Of a DNA stretch of 64,000 bases, positions 42,430 to 50,737 are shown piece after piece. The position numbers were made by a program, and so were the translations under genes. How positions within the stretch are numbered: the first letter of the stretch is position 1; every line of letters begins with the position of its first letter. This stretch comes from Gordonia mangrovi (GTDB lineage Bacteria > Actinomycetota > Actinomycetes > Mycobacteriales > Mycobacteriaceae). The notes beneath the pieces were generated by a model. That model saw nothing but the letters and a program-made list of their open reading frames with translations, was not told the DNA's origin and did no database searches. The stretch spans positions 1,426,001-1,490,000 of the forward strand of contig NZ_CP102850.1 in NCBI RefSeq assembly GCF_024734075.1. The letters run 5' to 3'.

Positions 42430-42458
42430 GGCGGTCAGCGGTCGCGCCGGCGGGTCGG

Positions 42459-42896
42459 TCAGGCCAGCCCGAGATGCTGCACGGCGTTCGGATCACTGTC
42501 GTTGAGCAGGTCCAGGCAACGCAGGTATTCGTCCTCTTCGCCGACCGCCTTGGCCGCGCGGGCCAGCGCGCCGACGCAGCGCAGGAAGCCCTGGTTGGGT
42601 TCATGGCTCCACGGCACCGGGCCGAAACCCTTCCAGCCGTGCCGGCGCAACTGATCGAGTCCGCGGTGGTATCCGGTGCGGGCATAGGCATAGGCCTCGA
42701 TGACCTTGCCGGTGTCCGAGCCGTCGGCGGACGCCCCGAGCGCCGCATCGGCCAGGTACGCCCACGCGATGGATGCCGTCGGATGCGCCGCCGCGACCTG
42801 TGCGGGTGCCACCCCGTTGAGCAGGTCCGATTCCGCCTCGTCGTCGCCGGTGAGCAGCACCGGCTGCGGGCCCAGGAGATCTCCGAAAGAAGTCAT
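42459..42896 (-). CDS. DUF3151 family protein, Rv0360c-like
   Basis: A 145-residue soluble helical protein that matches the actinobacterial DUF3151 family in length and wording: HPTASIAWAYLADAAL, EAYAYARTGYHRGLDQLRRHGWKGFGPVPW, then NQGFLRCVGALARAA. The repeated helices look TPR-like. Function is unknown. It marks the point where M. tuberculosis-like order (Rv0360c, Rv0361, fba) resumes. ATG 42896 is preferred over the in-frame GTG one codon earlier. Confidence 0.87.
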   Translation of the reverse strand: MTSFGDLLGPQPVLLTGDDEAESDLLNGVAPAQVAAAHPTASIAWAYLADAALGASADGSDTGKVIEAYAYARTGYHRGLDQLRRHGWKGFGPVPWSHEPNQGFLRCVGALARAAKAVGEEDEYLRCLDLLNDSDPNAVQHLGLA

Positions 42897-43140
42897 CACA
42901 CCATTGAAGCACCCCGCTTGGGGACGGACGGGCGACCGCCCGGTGCACGCGGCCCGGCGAGGTGGTCATGCAGTCGGTCTCCCCAACAGCAGCAACCGTG
43001 CCCACCAAGTGCTGAATCGGGTGGCCATTCGCTAGTGTGAGTGGCGCGATCGGCCACGACGCGAACCCATTCGGCGGGGGACGTCACACACTCACCGACG
43101 CCGATCAGATTCCATCCGGGGAAGCGGGGTGTAGACGACG

Positions 43141-45156
43141 ATGCCTTCATCGCGAGACGACGGCTCGCTGATCCGCCGTGCCCTGCAGGCGTGGCGCAAT
43201 CGCGGTAACGACCAGGCGGCCCGACCCGGCCGCCGCGGTCCGGATGATTCCTGGGTCGACAGTACGAAGGGCGACGACGCAGCGGTGACAGACCAGACGA
43301 ACAACGATGGCGTGGCCGAACCCACCTCTGTGGACGCAGAGCCTGTGAACACAGAGCCGGACACGAGCGAGTCGGCCGCGCCGACCGCCGCGGTCGACAC
43401 CCAGCCGGAGGGCACCGCCGCGGAGGCCGCGGACAGCGACGTCGCCGACCCCGAAGGTGCCGGGACCGACACCGACGACACCGGGCAGGACAGTGCCGGG
43501 CAAGACGACACCGGGCAAGACGACGTGGTGACCGAGACCGACGACTTCGGCGCCGAGTCCGCAGGCGGGTCCGAGGTCGACGCGACTGCCGACGTCGCAC
43601 CGGACGACGTCGACGCCGCCGAGGGCGAATCGGACGGCGATGTCCCCGAGACGGAGCCGGCAGACGGCGACGCAACCGCGGACGCCGAGTCCGACAACGC
43701 CGCATCCGAGCAGGCCGGCACCGATACCGAGCCAGACGACGCCGAACCCGCCGACTCCGAATCCGAACCAGCCGACTCCGAACAGGCCAAGTCCGAACAG
43801 GCTGAGTCCGAACAGGCTGAGTCAGGGACGTCCGAGGCCGAGCAGGTCGAGGCCGAGCAGGTCGAGTCGGCGGACCAGCACGACACTCCCGCCGCAGCGG
43901 AGCAGACCGAGCCCTCCCGACCGAAGCCGAAGGGTGGTCGGGGCATCGATTCCGCGACCGCGGTGATCCGGCGTGAGGACCTGCCCGAGATCGCCGACCT
44001 CGAGGATCTCGACAGCATCAGCGCGGTCGACGACGACGAGACCACAGATGAGTCGACCGATGAGGGGGACGCGCCCGTCGAACGGCGCAAGCCCGGCGGC
44101 GGCATCGGCCCCACCGATTCGGCCACCACCGTCATCCGGCGCGACGACCTCCCCGACGACGACGAACTCGAGGCGCTGGAGTCGATCGAGACGGTCGCCG
44201 ACGAACCGTCCCCCGCCGACGACCACACCGAGAACTCCGCTGACGACGCCGAACCCACCGGCTCCGACGAGGCGGAACCCACGGACGACTCGATCGACGA
44301 CCCGACCGACGAGTGGGCCGACGTCGACGAGGCAGTCGCCACCGGTGTTGAAACCGACGGTGTTGAATCCGGCGGTGTTGAATCCGGCGGCGATGAATCC
44401 GAAGGGGGCGAATCCGAAGGGGGCGATACACCCCCCGGCGACACGGACGACGTCGACACAGACCACACGGATGACGACGACGAACAGTCCGACGCCACCG
44501 CCGACGACGATGCCGATTCCGGCACCACGAAGGCGCTTCCGGCGGCCGCCGCGGCAGGTGCGGCCGCCGCCGGCGCAGCCACCGCCAAGACATCCGCCGC
44601 ACAGGGTTGGTCGACCGCCGCCCACAAGCCGGAGGTCATCCCGCCCACAAGCCCGGCCGACCGCGCGAGCGGCGCCACGACATCCGCGACCGAGAAGTCC
44701 CGCGGGACATCCGGCGAGAAAAAGCGGGGCAGCCGGCGTTGGTGGATCGCCGCGGCCGCGGTGGTGGTCGTGCTGGCCGTGGCCGGCGCGGTGTTCGGAT
44801 TCCTCAACCTCCGTCCGCCGGCCCCGGCAGACGAGGCCGCCGACACCGCCGAAGAGTTCTCGACGGCCCTCTACGAAGGTGATCTCGCGACGCTGCGCTC
44901 CATCACCTGTGGCGAGCGGCAGCAGTTCTACGCGTCGATCAGCGATGCCGACTTCCAGAAGATCTACGACGGCCAGAGGGCACGCGACGAACTCGTCCGC
45001 ATCGACGAGATCAAAGCGGTCAAGCTGACCGGCGACGGCGAGCAGGCGGTGGTCGAGGTGTCGGCGGTGCAGAGCGCCAACCCGGACCAACCGCAGACGG
45101 TGACCATCAACCTGCAGAAGTCCGGCGAGGAGTGGAAGGTGTGCACGCCGCAGTGA
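43141..45156 (+). CDS. acidic membrane-anchored protein with extracytoplasmic C-terminal domain, Rv0361-like
   Basis: A 671-residue protein in three parts. A short basic start (RRALQAWRNRGNDQAARPGRRG) is followed by ~460 residues extremely rich in Asp, Glu, Thr, Ser and Ala with internal repeats (for example SEQAESEQAES and GVESGGVESGG). It also holds two near-identical motifs, SATAVIRREDLPE and SATTVIRRDDLPD (~280 and ~325). A single membrane helix follows at ~535-555, after KKRGSRRWW. The C-terminal ~110 residues (EEFSTALYEGDLATLRSITCGERQQFY onwards) resemble small DUF4878/NTF2-like domains outside the membrane. Position next to DUF3151 and fba matches Rv0361. The role is unknown; the acidic part would be cytosolic and disordered. 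Confidence 0.8.
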   Translation: MPSSRDDGSLIRRALQAWRNRGNDQAARPGRRGPDDSWVDSTKGDDAAVTDQTNNDGVAEPTSVDAEPVNTEPDTSESAAPTAAVDTQPEGTAAEAADSDVADPEGAGTDTDDTGQDSAGQDDTGQDDVVTETDDFGAESAGGSEVDATADVAPDDVDAAEGESDGDVPETEPADGDATADAESDNAASEQAGTDTEPDDAEPADSESEPADSEQAKSEQAESEQAESGTSEAEQVEAEQVESADQHDTPAAAEQTEPSRPKPKGGRGIDSATAVIRREDLPEIADLEDLDSISAVDDDETTDESTDEGDAPVERRKPGGGIGPTDSATTVIRRDDLPDDDELEALESIETVADEPSPADDHTENSADDAEPTGSDEAEPTDDSIDDPTDEWADVDEAVATGVETDGVESGGVESGGDESEGGESEGGDTPPGDTDDVDTDHTDDDDEQSDATADDDADSGTTKALPAAAAAGAAAAGAATAKTSAAQGWSTAAHKPEVIPPTSPADRASGATTSATEKSRGTSGEKKRGSRRWWIAAAAVVVVLAVAGAVFGFLNLRPPAPADEAADTAEEFSTALYEGDLATLRSITCGERQQFYASISDADFQKIYDGQRARDELVRIDEIKAVKLTGDGEQAVVEVSAVQSANPDQPQTVTINLQKSGEEWKVCTPQ

Positions 45157-45512
45157 CCGGGACCGGACCCACGCAACGCCTTCGACGCCAGTCGACCTGG
45201 GTACATCACCCGACCGGTACGGACACGCCGACTGCACCGAACGGCGCCGGGGAGCGTCGGTACCAACCCCAGCCGGTCGAACCCGCACGGGCCGAACCCC
45301 CGCTTTTCGACCCCCCACGGGTCGAACCCCCGCTCTTCGAACCCCCGCTCTTCGAACCACAGACGCGTCCGCTGCGAGTCGAACACCAACCGACCCGGCC
45401 GGCTGCGGCTCCGCGTCCGGCGCGACGCCGGGTCGATCCGCCTGTCGTGATGGCGGCACTGGTCATGCTGGCGCTCGCGGTGGGGGTCGCCGTCGGGCTG
45501 ACCACACTCTGA
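45153..45512 (+). CDS. small Pro-rich membrane-anchored protein
   Basis: A 119-residue protein of no family I know. The first ~90 residues are Pro/Arg/Glu-rich with a short repeat (EPPLFDPP, EPPLFEPP, PLFEP). A single hydrophobic helix of ~20 residues closes the protein (VVMAALVMLALAVGVAVGL). The GTG at 45153 overlaps the preceding stop codon as GTGA, so it is translationally coupled to the Rv0361-like gene. GTG codons at 45132 and 45141 are also in frame. Confidence 0.6.
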   Translation: MTGTGPTQRLRRQSTWVHHPTGTDTPTAPNGAGERRYQPQPVEPARAEPPLFDPPRVEPPLFEPPLFEPQTRPLRVEHQPTRPAAAPRPARRRVDPPVVMAALVMLALAVGVAVGLTTL

Positions 45513-45546
45513 GCCACACAACACTCCGGGCCACACAACACTCCGG
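45513..45546. repeat. 17-bp tandem repeat after the small membrane protein gene
   Basis: Two perfect copies of GCCACACAACACTCCGG (45513-45529 and 45530-45546), followed by a partial third copy, GCCACACGAC. They begin directly after the stop codon and look like replication slippage. Confidence 0.8.
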
Positions 45547-45573
45547 GCCACACGACCACCCTCCTGAGACGCG

Positions 45574-45601
45574 GACAGCGCCCGGCGAACCGGGCGCTGT
45601 C
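45574..45601. terminator. bidirectional hairpin between convergent genes
   Basis: A perfect 12-bp stem, GACAGCGCCCGG / CCGGGCGCTGTC, around the tetraloop CGAA. It lies between the convergent ends of the small membrane protein gene and fba (45617) and could stop transcription from both sides. No U-tract follows, as is common in high-GC actinobacteria. Confidence 0.8.
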
Positions 45602-45616
45602 GTGCGTGTGCGGTGA

Positions 45617-46654
45617 TCAGGCGCTGATGGACTTGCCCACCGACTTCAGGTCGGTGCAGGCCTCCATCACGCGCTCGGACATCGAGGCCTCGGCCTTCTT
45701 CGACCAGACGCGCGGATCGTAGGTCTTCTTGTTGCCCACGTCGCCGTCGATCTTGAGCACACCGTCGTAGTTGGCGAACATGTGACCGGCGATGGGCCGG
45801 GTGTAGGCGTATTGGGTGTCGGTGTCGACGTTCATCTTCACCACGCCGTAGCTGAGCGCTTCTTCGATCTCGCTCTTGAGCGACCCCGACCCGCCGTGGA
45901 AGACGAAGTCGAAGGGCTTGGCACCCTCGGCCAGGCCGAGCTTCTTGACCGCGACCTCCTGGCCGGTGTTGAGCACGTCGGGACGCAGCTTCACGTTGCC
46001 CGGCTTGTACACACCGTGCACGTTGCCGAAGGTGGCCGCCAGCAGGTACCGGTTGCCGGTGTCGCTGGCGCCGAGCGCGTCGAGGGTCTTCTCGAAGTCC
46101 TCGGGCGTGGTGAACAGCTTGTCGTCGATGGCTGCCTCCACACCGTCCTCTTCACCGCCGACGACGCCGATCTCGATCTCCAGGATGATCTTGGCCGCGC
46201 CCGCCTTGGCGAGCAGTTCCTTGGCGATCTCGAGGTTCTCCGGCAGCGGTACCGCGCTGCCGTCCCACATGTGCGACTGGAACAGCGGGTTCTTCCCGGC
46301 GTCGACGCGCTCCTGCGAGATCGCGAGCAGCGGACGCACGTAGGTGTCGAGCTTGTCCTTGGGGCAGTGGTCGGTGTGCAAACCGATGGTGACGTCGTAC
46401 TTGTCGGCCACCACGTGGGCGAACTCGGCCAGGGCGACCGCGCCGGTCACCATGTCCTTCACGCCGAGACCGGAGCCGAACTCGGCGCCGCCGGTGGAGA
46501 ACTGGATGATGCCGTCACTGCCGGCGTCGGCGAAGCCCTTGATGGCTGAGTTGATCGTCGACGACGACGTGCAGTTGATCGCGGGGAACGCATAGCCCCC
46601 CTTCTTGGCCTTGTCGAACATCTCTGCGTACTGCTCTGGCGTTGCAATGGGCAT
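45617..46654 (-). CDS. fba: class II fructose-1,6-bisphosphate aldolase
   Basis: Zinc-dependent aldolase of glycolysis and gluconeogenesis, 345 residues, a normal length. Visible elements are the zinc ligands in IGLHTDHCPKDK (~residue 95), LEIEIGVVGGEEDGV, GNVHGVYKPGNVKLRP with a metal-binding His (~212), FVFHGGSGS (~252) and the phosphate-binding NVDTDTQYAYT (~275). Start ATG 46654 has GAAGGA 8 bases upstream. The gene order (DUF3151, Rv0361-like, fba) matches M. tuberculosis Rv0360c-Rv0363c, except that mgtE (Rv0362) is absent here. Confidence 0.97.
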   Translation of the reverse strand: MPIATPEQYAEMFDKAKKGGYAFPAINCTSSSTINSAIKGFADAGSDGIIQFSTGGAEFGSGLGVKDMVTGAVALAEFAHVVADKYDVTIGLHTDHCPKDKLDTYVRPLLAISQERVDAGKNPLFQSHMWDGSAVPLPENLEIAKELLAKAGAAKIILEIEIGVVGGEEDGVEAAIDDKLFTTPEDFEKTLDALGASDTGNRYLLAATFGNVHGVYKPGNVKLRPDVLNTGQEVAVKKLGLAEGAKPFDFVFHGGSGSLKSEIEEALSYGVVKMNVDTDTQYAYTRPIAGHMFANYDGVLKIDGDVGNKKTYDPRVWSKKAEASMSERVMEACTDLKSVGKSISA

Positions 46655-46836
46655 CGACGAATCCTTCGAATGTAGGGTTCTCGCAGGCGCGAGCTGCCAT
46701 CGCGTCTCAGTATGGCAGGTATACGGCCCGCTGTTGCGGCTGCCTGATGAGATGCCGGCCCGCTGGCGCAGGCACCCTGAGCGAGCGAATCGCCCCGTGG
46801 GCGCCTCGCCGCCGGCTGCCCACCGTGACCGTTAGG

Positions 46837-47820
46837 ATGGCAACCGTGACGCCGTCAGAGGAGAATCGGGCACCGCAGGATTCAACTCCCGACAATCCGC
46901 GGCCCCCGACCGGGGCCACCGTCGCCAACGTGGTCCGCGGTGGATTGATGGGGCTGGCCGAGACCGTTCCGGGAGTTTCCGGCGGCACCGTCGCACTGGT
47001 CACCGGGATCTACAGCAGGCTGATCGCGTCGGCCAAACACCTCACCGACGTCCCGCGGGCCATGGTCCTGCGCTCGGACTGGCGAGTACATGCGCGTTGC
47101 ATCGACTGGTGGCTGCTCCTGCCGGTGGCGGTCGGCATGCTCATCGCCGTCTTCTCCATCGCCGGGATCATGGAGACGTTCGTCACAGAGCAACCCGTCT
47201 ACTCCAAGGCCCTGTTCATGGGCATGATCGCTGCCTCGGTGGGTATCCCGTTCCTCGAGGTGCGACCCGGTGACCTCGAGCGCCGCGGCGCCAAGCTCCG
47301 CGGTGCCGGGGTGTTCGTCGCGATGGCCGCCGCGGTCTTCGTGCTCACGTCACTGCCGCGCAGCGAGATCGCCGATCCGCCGCTGATCCTTGTGTTCTGT
47401 GCCGCCGCGGTCGCCGTGTGCGCGTTGGTCCTGCCGGGGGTCTCGGGGTCGTTCTTCTTGTTGGTGGTCGGCATCTACGCACCGACGATGGCGGCCGTCG
47501 ACGACCGTGACCTGCAGTATCTCGCGGTCTTCGCCCTGGGTGCGCTGGTCGGCATCGTGACCTTCGTCCGCATCCTCGAGTGGATACTCGAACACCATCA
47601 CACCACCGCCATGATCGCGGCCGCCGGCCTGCTACTCGGTTCGCTACGGGCGCTGTGGCCCTGGCAGACCGACGACGGCGGCCTGATGGGTGTCGGTGAC
47701 GAATGGCCCGGAGCGCTGGGGTTGTTCGTCCTGGGCGTGGTCGTGGTGGGGTTGGTCGCGCTCGTTCAGCACAAGGTCTACGCCGCCGACGCCCGCGCCT
47801 CGGCCACAGCAACCCCCTAG
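46837..47820 (+). CDS. DUF368 membrane protein, polyprenyl-phosphate translocase (PopT-type) candidate
   Basis: A 327-residue polytopic protein with the two related DUF368 signatures: GLAETVPGVSGGTVALVTGIY (~40) and VCALVLPGVSGSFFLLVVGIY (~200), one per repeat half. Members of this family have been reported to recycle undecaprenyl phosphate across the membrane. Transfer of that role to this protein is inference from family. TAGGAT at 46833-46838 could be a -10 box; if so, GTG 46846 would be a leaderless start and the ATG at 46837 would not be used. The stop codon TAG lies at the edge of the 161-bp palindromic element. Confidence 0.87.
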   Translation: MATVTPSEENRAPQDSTPDNPRPPTGATVANVVRGGLMGLAETVPGVSGGTVALVTGIYSRLIASAKHLTDVPRAMVLRSDWRVHARCIDWWLLLPVAVGMLIAVFSIAGIMETFVTEQPVYSKALFMGMIAASVGIPFLEVRPGDLERRGAKLRGAGVFVAMAAAVFVLTSLPRSEIADPPLILVFCAAAVAVCALVLPGVSGSFFLLVVGIYAPTMAAVDDRDLQYLAVFALGALVGIVTFVRILEWILEHHHTTAMIAAAGLLLGSLRALWPWQTDDGGLMGVGDEWPGALGLFVLGVVVVGLVALVQHKVYAADARASATATP

Positions 47821-47979
47821 TGGTCCTGTCCGAAAGTTCGTCGGGTGTCTTCGGCGTTCGATGAACGACTGGCTGCGTTGTCGTCGGTCACGATGACGCT
47901 GTCATCGCTCCCTCCTCCGCCTTGCCAGTCGCCCATCGCTCCACCGAATACCCCGGACGAACTTACGAACAGCACCACT
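47819..47979. mobile_element. 161-bp palindromic MITE-like element
   Basis: The whole interval reads as one large imperfect palindrome. The terminal 36 bases on each side (left AGTGGTCCTGTCCGAAAGTT, right AGTGGTGCTGTTCGTAAGTT on the other strand) differ at only six positions. Similarity continues inward with small indels through CGACTGGC. The exact centre (47899) is CGATGAC-GCT-GTCATCG. No reading frame is carried. It fills most of the DUF368-DedA gap and supplies two bases of the DUF368 stop codon, as expected for a non-autonomous transposable element inserted at the gene end. A large RNA hairpin or terminator is the alternative. Confidence 0.7.
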
Positions 47980-48039
47980 CAGCCAATTCCCAGCGCGGAA
48001 ATATCGTCCGCCCCCGCCGCGCGGGTACATTGATTCGTC

Positions 48040-48762
48040 GTGATCGACACCGCCCTTGCCACCACCACGACCAATCTCGCCCTGATGCCGGGGTTCCTGG
48101 ATCCGGTCAACCTGCTGAACTCCTTCGGCACCTGGATCCTGGCCGGCCTGCTGCTGGTCGTGTTCATCGAGTCGGGGTTGCTGTTCCCGTTGCTGCCCGG
48201 CGATTCGCTGCTGTTCACGGCGGGTCTGATCGTCGCGGCGAAGTCCGCCGACATCGAACCGTTCGCCCCGCTGTGGGTGCTGCTGGTGACGATCCCCATC
48301 GCCGCCTTCCTCGGTGATCAGGTCGGGTACTGGATCGGCAACCGAGTGGGGTACTCGCTCTTCCGCCCGAACGCCAAGGTGCTCAAGGAGCGCTACATCT
48401 TCGAGGCGCACGAGTTCTTCGAGAAGCACGGCCCGATCACGATCTTCTTGGCGCGGTTCGTACCGATCGTGCGCACCTACGCTCCGCTGGTCGCCGGCGC
48501 TGCCAAGATGCGGTATCCGGTCTTCCTGGTCTACAACGTCGCGGGGGCCATCGTGTGGGGCGCCGGTGTCACGCTGCTGGGCTTCTTCCTCGGCCAGATC
48601 GCCGTCATCCGCGACAACATCGACCTGATCTTCCTACTGATCGTGTTCATCTCAGTGGTCCCGATCATCATCGAGGTCACCAAACGATTCCTGCGTTCGC
48701 GTCGGCCCATCGTCGAAGAGCCGGTGGATGTCGAGGCCGGGACGCCGGAGCACACGCTGTAG
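48040..48762 (+). CDS. DedA family (SNARE-associated/VTT domain) membrane protein, Rv0364-like
   Basis: A 240-residue DedA protein: IESGLLFPLLPGDSLLFTAGL, the conserved ExGxxxPxxPGD-type re-entrant region, then GDQVGYWIGNRVGY, FFEKHGPITIFLARFVPIVRTYAPLVAGAAKM with the essential FxRFxPxxR motif, and NVAGAIVWGAGVTLLGFFLG. DedA proteins are implicated in undecaprenyl-phosphate recycling and membrane homeostasis. The GTG start at 48040 has no Shine-Dalgarno; TACATT at 48026-48031, 8 bases upstream, suggests a leaderless transcript. The position after fba matches Rv0364. Confidence 0.92.
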   Translation: MIDTALATTTTNLALMPGFLDPVNLLNSFGTWILAGLLLVVFIESGLLFPLLPGDSLLFTAGLIVAAKSADIEPFAPLWVLLVTIPIAAFLGDQVGYWIGNRVGYSLFRPNAKVLKERYIFEAHEFFEKHGPITIFLARFVPIVRTYAPLVAGAAKMRYPVFLVYNVAGAIVWGAGVTLLGFFLGQIAVIRDNIDLIFLLIVFISVVPIIIEVTKRFLRSRRPIVEEPVDVEAGTPEHTL

Positions 48763-48817
48763 TCGGCCACCCCGGACGCGCTGTCACACGGCGCCGCAGC
48801 TCAGTGCATGCGGCAGG

Positions 48818-50008
48818 TCACGGCACCACCGCGTAGGCCGCGGCCAGGTCGATTCGCAGCCAGCCGCCGTTCGACCCGGCCTTGTCCAGCGGGTAGCCCG
48901 AAGAGATCGCGGTGCGGCGGATGATGTCCAGTCGCTGCGCATCGGTCAGGTGGGGGAAGCGACTCTTCAGCAGCAGCGCGGCCGACGCCGGGATCTCGTT
49001 GCGCTGTTGCGGCGTGATCCGGTCGAAACCGTAGGTCATCATCTGCCGGTGCGCCTGCACTGCCTGCTGCGAACTCAGGTACGGGGTGTCGGCGGCGATG
49101 AACCTCGCCAGCGGCATGCCGACCGCGCGCTCGAGTTGGGCGCGCAGCTGCTGACCGGCCTGGTCGATGAGGGCCGCGAATCCGGGATCACGCAGCCGCG
49201 CGGTGAGCAGGTCGGTCGCCAGAATCCGTCCACCCATCACGTCCAGCGGGTAGTGCACACCCAGCACGATGCGGCCCAGCCCGATCTCACCGGCGCGGGC
49301 GATGATCTGCGGGCCGAGTTCGGGCAGCCAATAGGCGAGCATCCCGCCGAACAGGTAACCCATGCTGGTGTGCCCGGACGGGTAGGACCCGTTGCCGCCG
49401 AGATCGGCGTACAGGTCCTCGCCTGGCCGGTTGTAGCGCTCGATGCGGCCGGGCGCCGCCACGAACGGACGCGGGTTGCCGAAGATCTCCTTCTCGATCA
49501 GCGTGGTGCCCAGCGGCAGCATCGCTCGCGCGGTGTAGCCCTCGGTGAGCGCGGCCACCTTGGGGATCTGGCCGTCGGCGAGCAGCCGGCGGAATTCGGG
49601 ACCGAGCTTGGTCCCGAGTCCCTCTGACAGCGAGATCAACCGGTCGTCGTAGTTGATGGCGATCGCATCGGCCTGCTGCGCCTTGGTCGCCGAGTTGTTG
49701 ATCCGCACCGCGGTGTCCAGGTTCTGCGCGATGATGTCGGGCCGGTTGTCGCGCAGGTGGTCGAATCCGTCCAGCACCGGTACATAGGTGCCGCCCGGCG
49801 GGTAGTCCGACGGGTACGGCCCGAGGATCTGGGCGGGCGAGAAGGTGGCCGGCCCGGCCACCTGGGTGGGAGCGGCGACGGCGACCCCGCCGGAGAGGAA
49901 TCCGAGCCCGACGGTCAGCGCGGCCAGTGTGGTGACGGCAGCACGGACGAGCGCAGGACGGCGGGACGCGAGACGGCGGGACGCGAGACGTGGGCGCGAG
50001 ATCGACAC
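48818..50008 (-). CDS. secreted PAP2-family acid phosphatase
   Basis: A 396-residue exported protein. An Arg-rich start and a hydrophobic core end in VAVAAPTQ, a signal peptide with likely cleavage near residue 45. The PAP2 active site is complete: the first motif around KEIFGNPRPF (~168-177), GSYPSGHTSMG (~207) with the essential His, and GRIVLGVHYPLDVMGG (~245) with the second His and Asp. The form is that of bacterial class A non-specific acid phosphatases. It would act outside the membrane on phosphomonoesters or lipid phosphates. The GTG start at 50008 is the likeliest. Confidence 0.87.
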   Translation of the reverse strand: MSISRPRLASRRLASRRPALVRAAVTTLAALTVGLGFLSGGVAVAAPTQVAGPATFSPAQILGPYPSDYPPGGTYVPVLDGFDHLRDNRPDIIAQNLDTAVRINNSATKAQQADAIAINYDDRLISLSEGLGTKLGPEFRRLLADGQIPKVAALTEGYTARAMLPLGTTLIEKEIFGNPRPFVAAPGRIERYNRPGEDLYADLGGNGSYPSGHTSMGYLFGGMLAYWLPELGPQIIARAGEIGLGRIVLGVHYPLDVMGGRILATDLLTARLRDPGFAALIDQAGQQLRAQLERAVGMPLARFIAADTPYLSSQQAVQAHRQMMTYGFDRITPQQRNEIPASAALLLKSRFPHLTDAQRLDIIRRTAISSGYPLDKAGSNGGWLRIDLAAAYAVVP

Positions 50009-50110
50009 GGTTCATCACTCTTCCGTCCCCGAGGATGGTTGCGCAAGTGAACGATCGGTTACCGTGAGCCCGGCACGGCCGATGCCGCCAACGATCAGAC
50101 CGGAGAGCGG

Positions 50111-50710
50111 ATGAGCTCGTTGACCCCCGATGCCCTCGCCCGCGACCTCGGTATCCGGCCCGACGAGAAACTGCCGAAGGTCTCCGACATGAATGCCCGC
50201 GCACTGGCGACGCTGACCCGTAATGCCACCCCGCCGGGCAGTTTCGTCGATCTGTGTCCGGTGCACCTGATCACCGAGACGAGCCTGTCGACCATCGCGA
50301 CCGCGATGGGTGTCGATCACCTCGAGGCCAGGCGGTTCCGACCGAACGTCGTGCTGGCCGGCGGCCCACCCGCCGACGTTCTACCGGAGTCGGCGTGGCC
50401 GGACACCGCCCTCGACGTCGGCGGCGCACGGTTGCGTGTGGTGATGCGGACGGTGCGCTGCGTGGTGCCCAGTCGCGCCCACGAGGATCTCCCGGTGGAG
50501 GCCGCGCTGACCCGCGCGGTGGCCGGCACCGCCGATCGGTATCTCGGGGTCTACGCCGACGTGACGACAGCAGGCCGGATCCGGGTGGGCGACACGCTGA
50601 CGATCACACCGCCCACCCCGCCGTCACCGACCCGACGGCTTGCCCGGCGCGGCCGCGTGCTCGCACTCGATTCGGCGAACCGGCTCATCGAGATGTTCCG
50701 CCGCGACTGA
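50111..50710 (+). CDS. MOSC-domain protein
   Basis: A 199-residue MOSC (molybdenum cofactor sulfurase C-terminal) domain protein: GSFVDLCPVHLITETSL with the conserved Cys of this domain, ARRFRPNVVLAG, and VGGARLRVVMRTVRCVVPSR. Such proteins bind sulfur-carrying or molybdopterin cofactors and may take part in reductive detoxification. GGAGAG immediately before ATG 50111 supports the start. Confidence 0.85.
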   Translation: MSSLTPDALARDLGIRPDEKLPKVSDMNARALATLTRNATPPGSFVDLCPVHLITETSLSTIATAMGVDHLEARRFRPNVVLAGGPPADVLPESAWPDTALDVGGARLRVVMRTVRCVVPSRAHEDLPVEAALTRAVAGTADRYLGVYADVTTAGRIRVGDTLTITPPTPPSPTRRLARRGRVLALDSANRLIEMFRRD

Positions 50711-50737
50711 GCAGGTCCGACAACCACCGGGCAGCGC

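Noticed and set aside
43092..44846. 584-codon Ser-rich frame on the minus strand
   Set aside because: It is the complement of the Asp/Glu-rich repeats of the plus-strand Rv0361-like gene and has no recognisable start region or domain.
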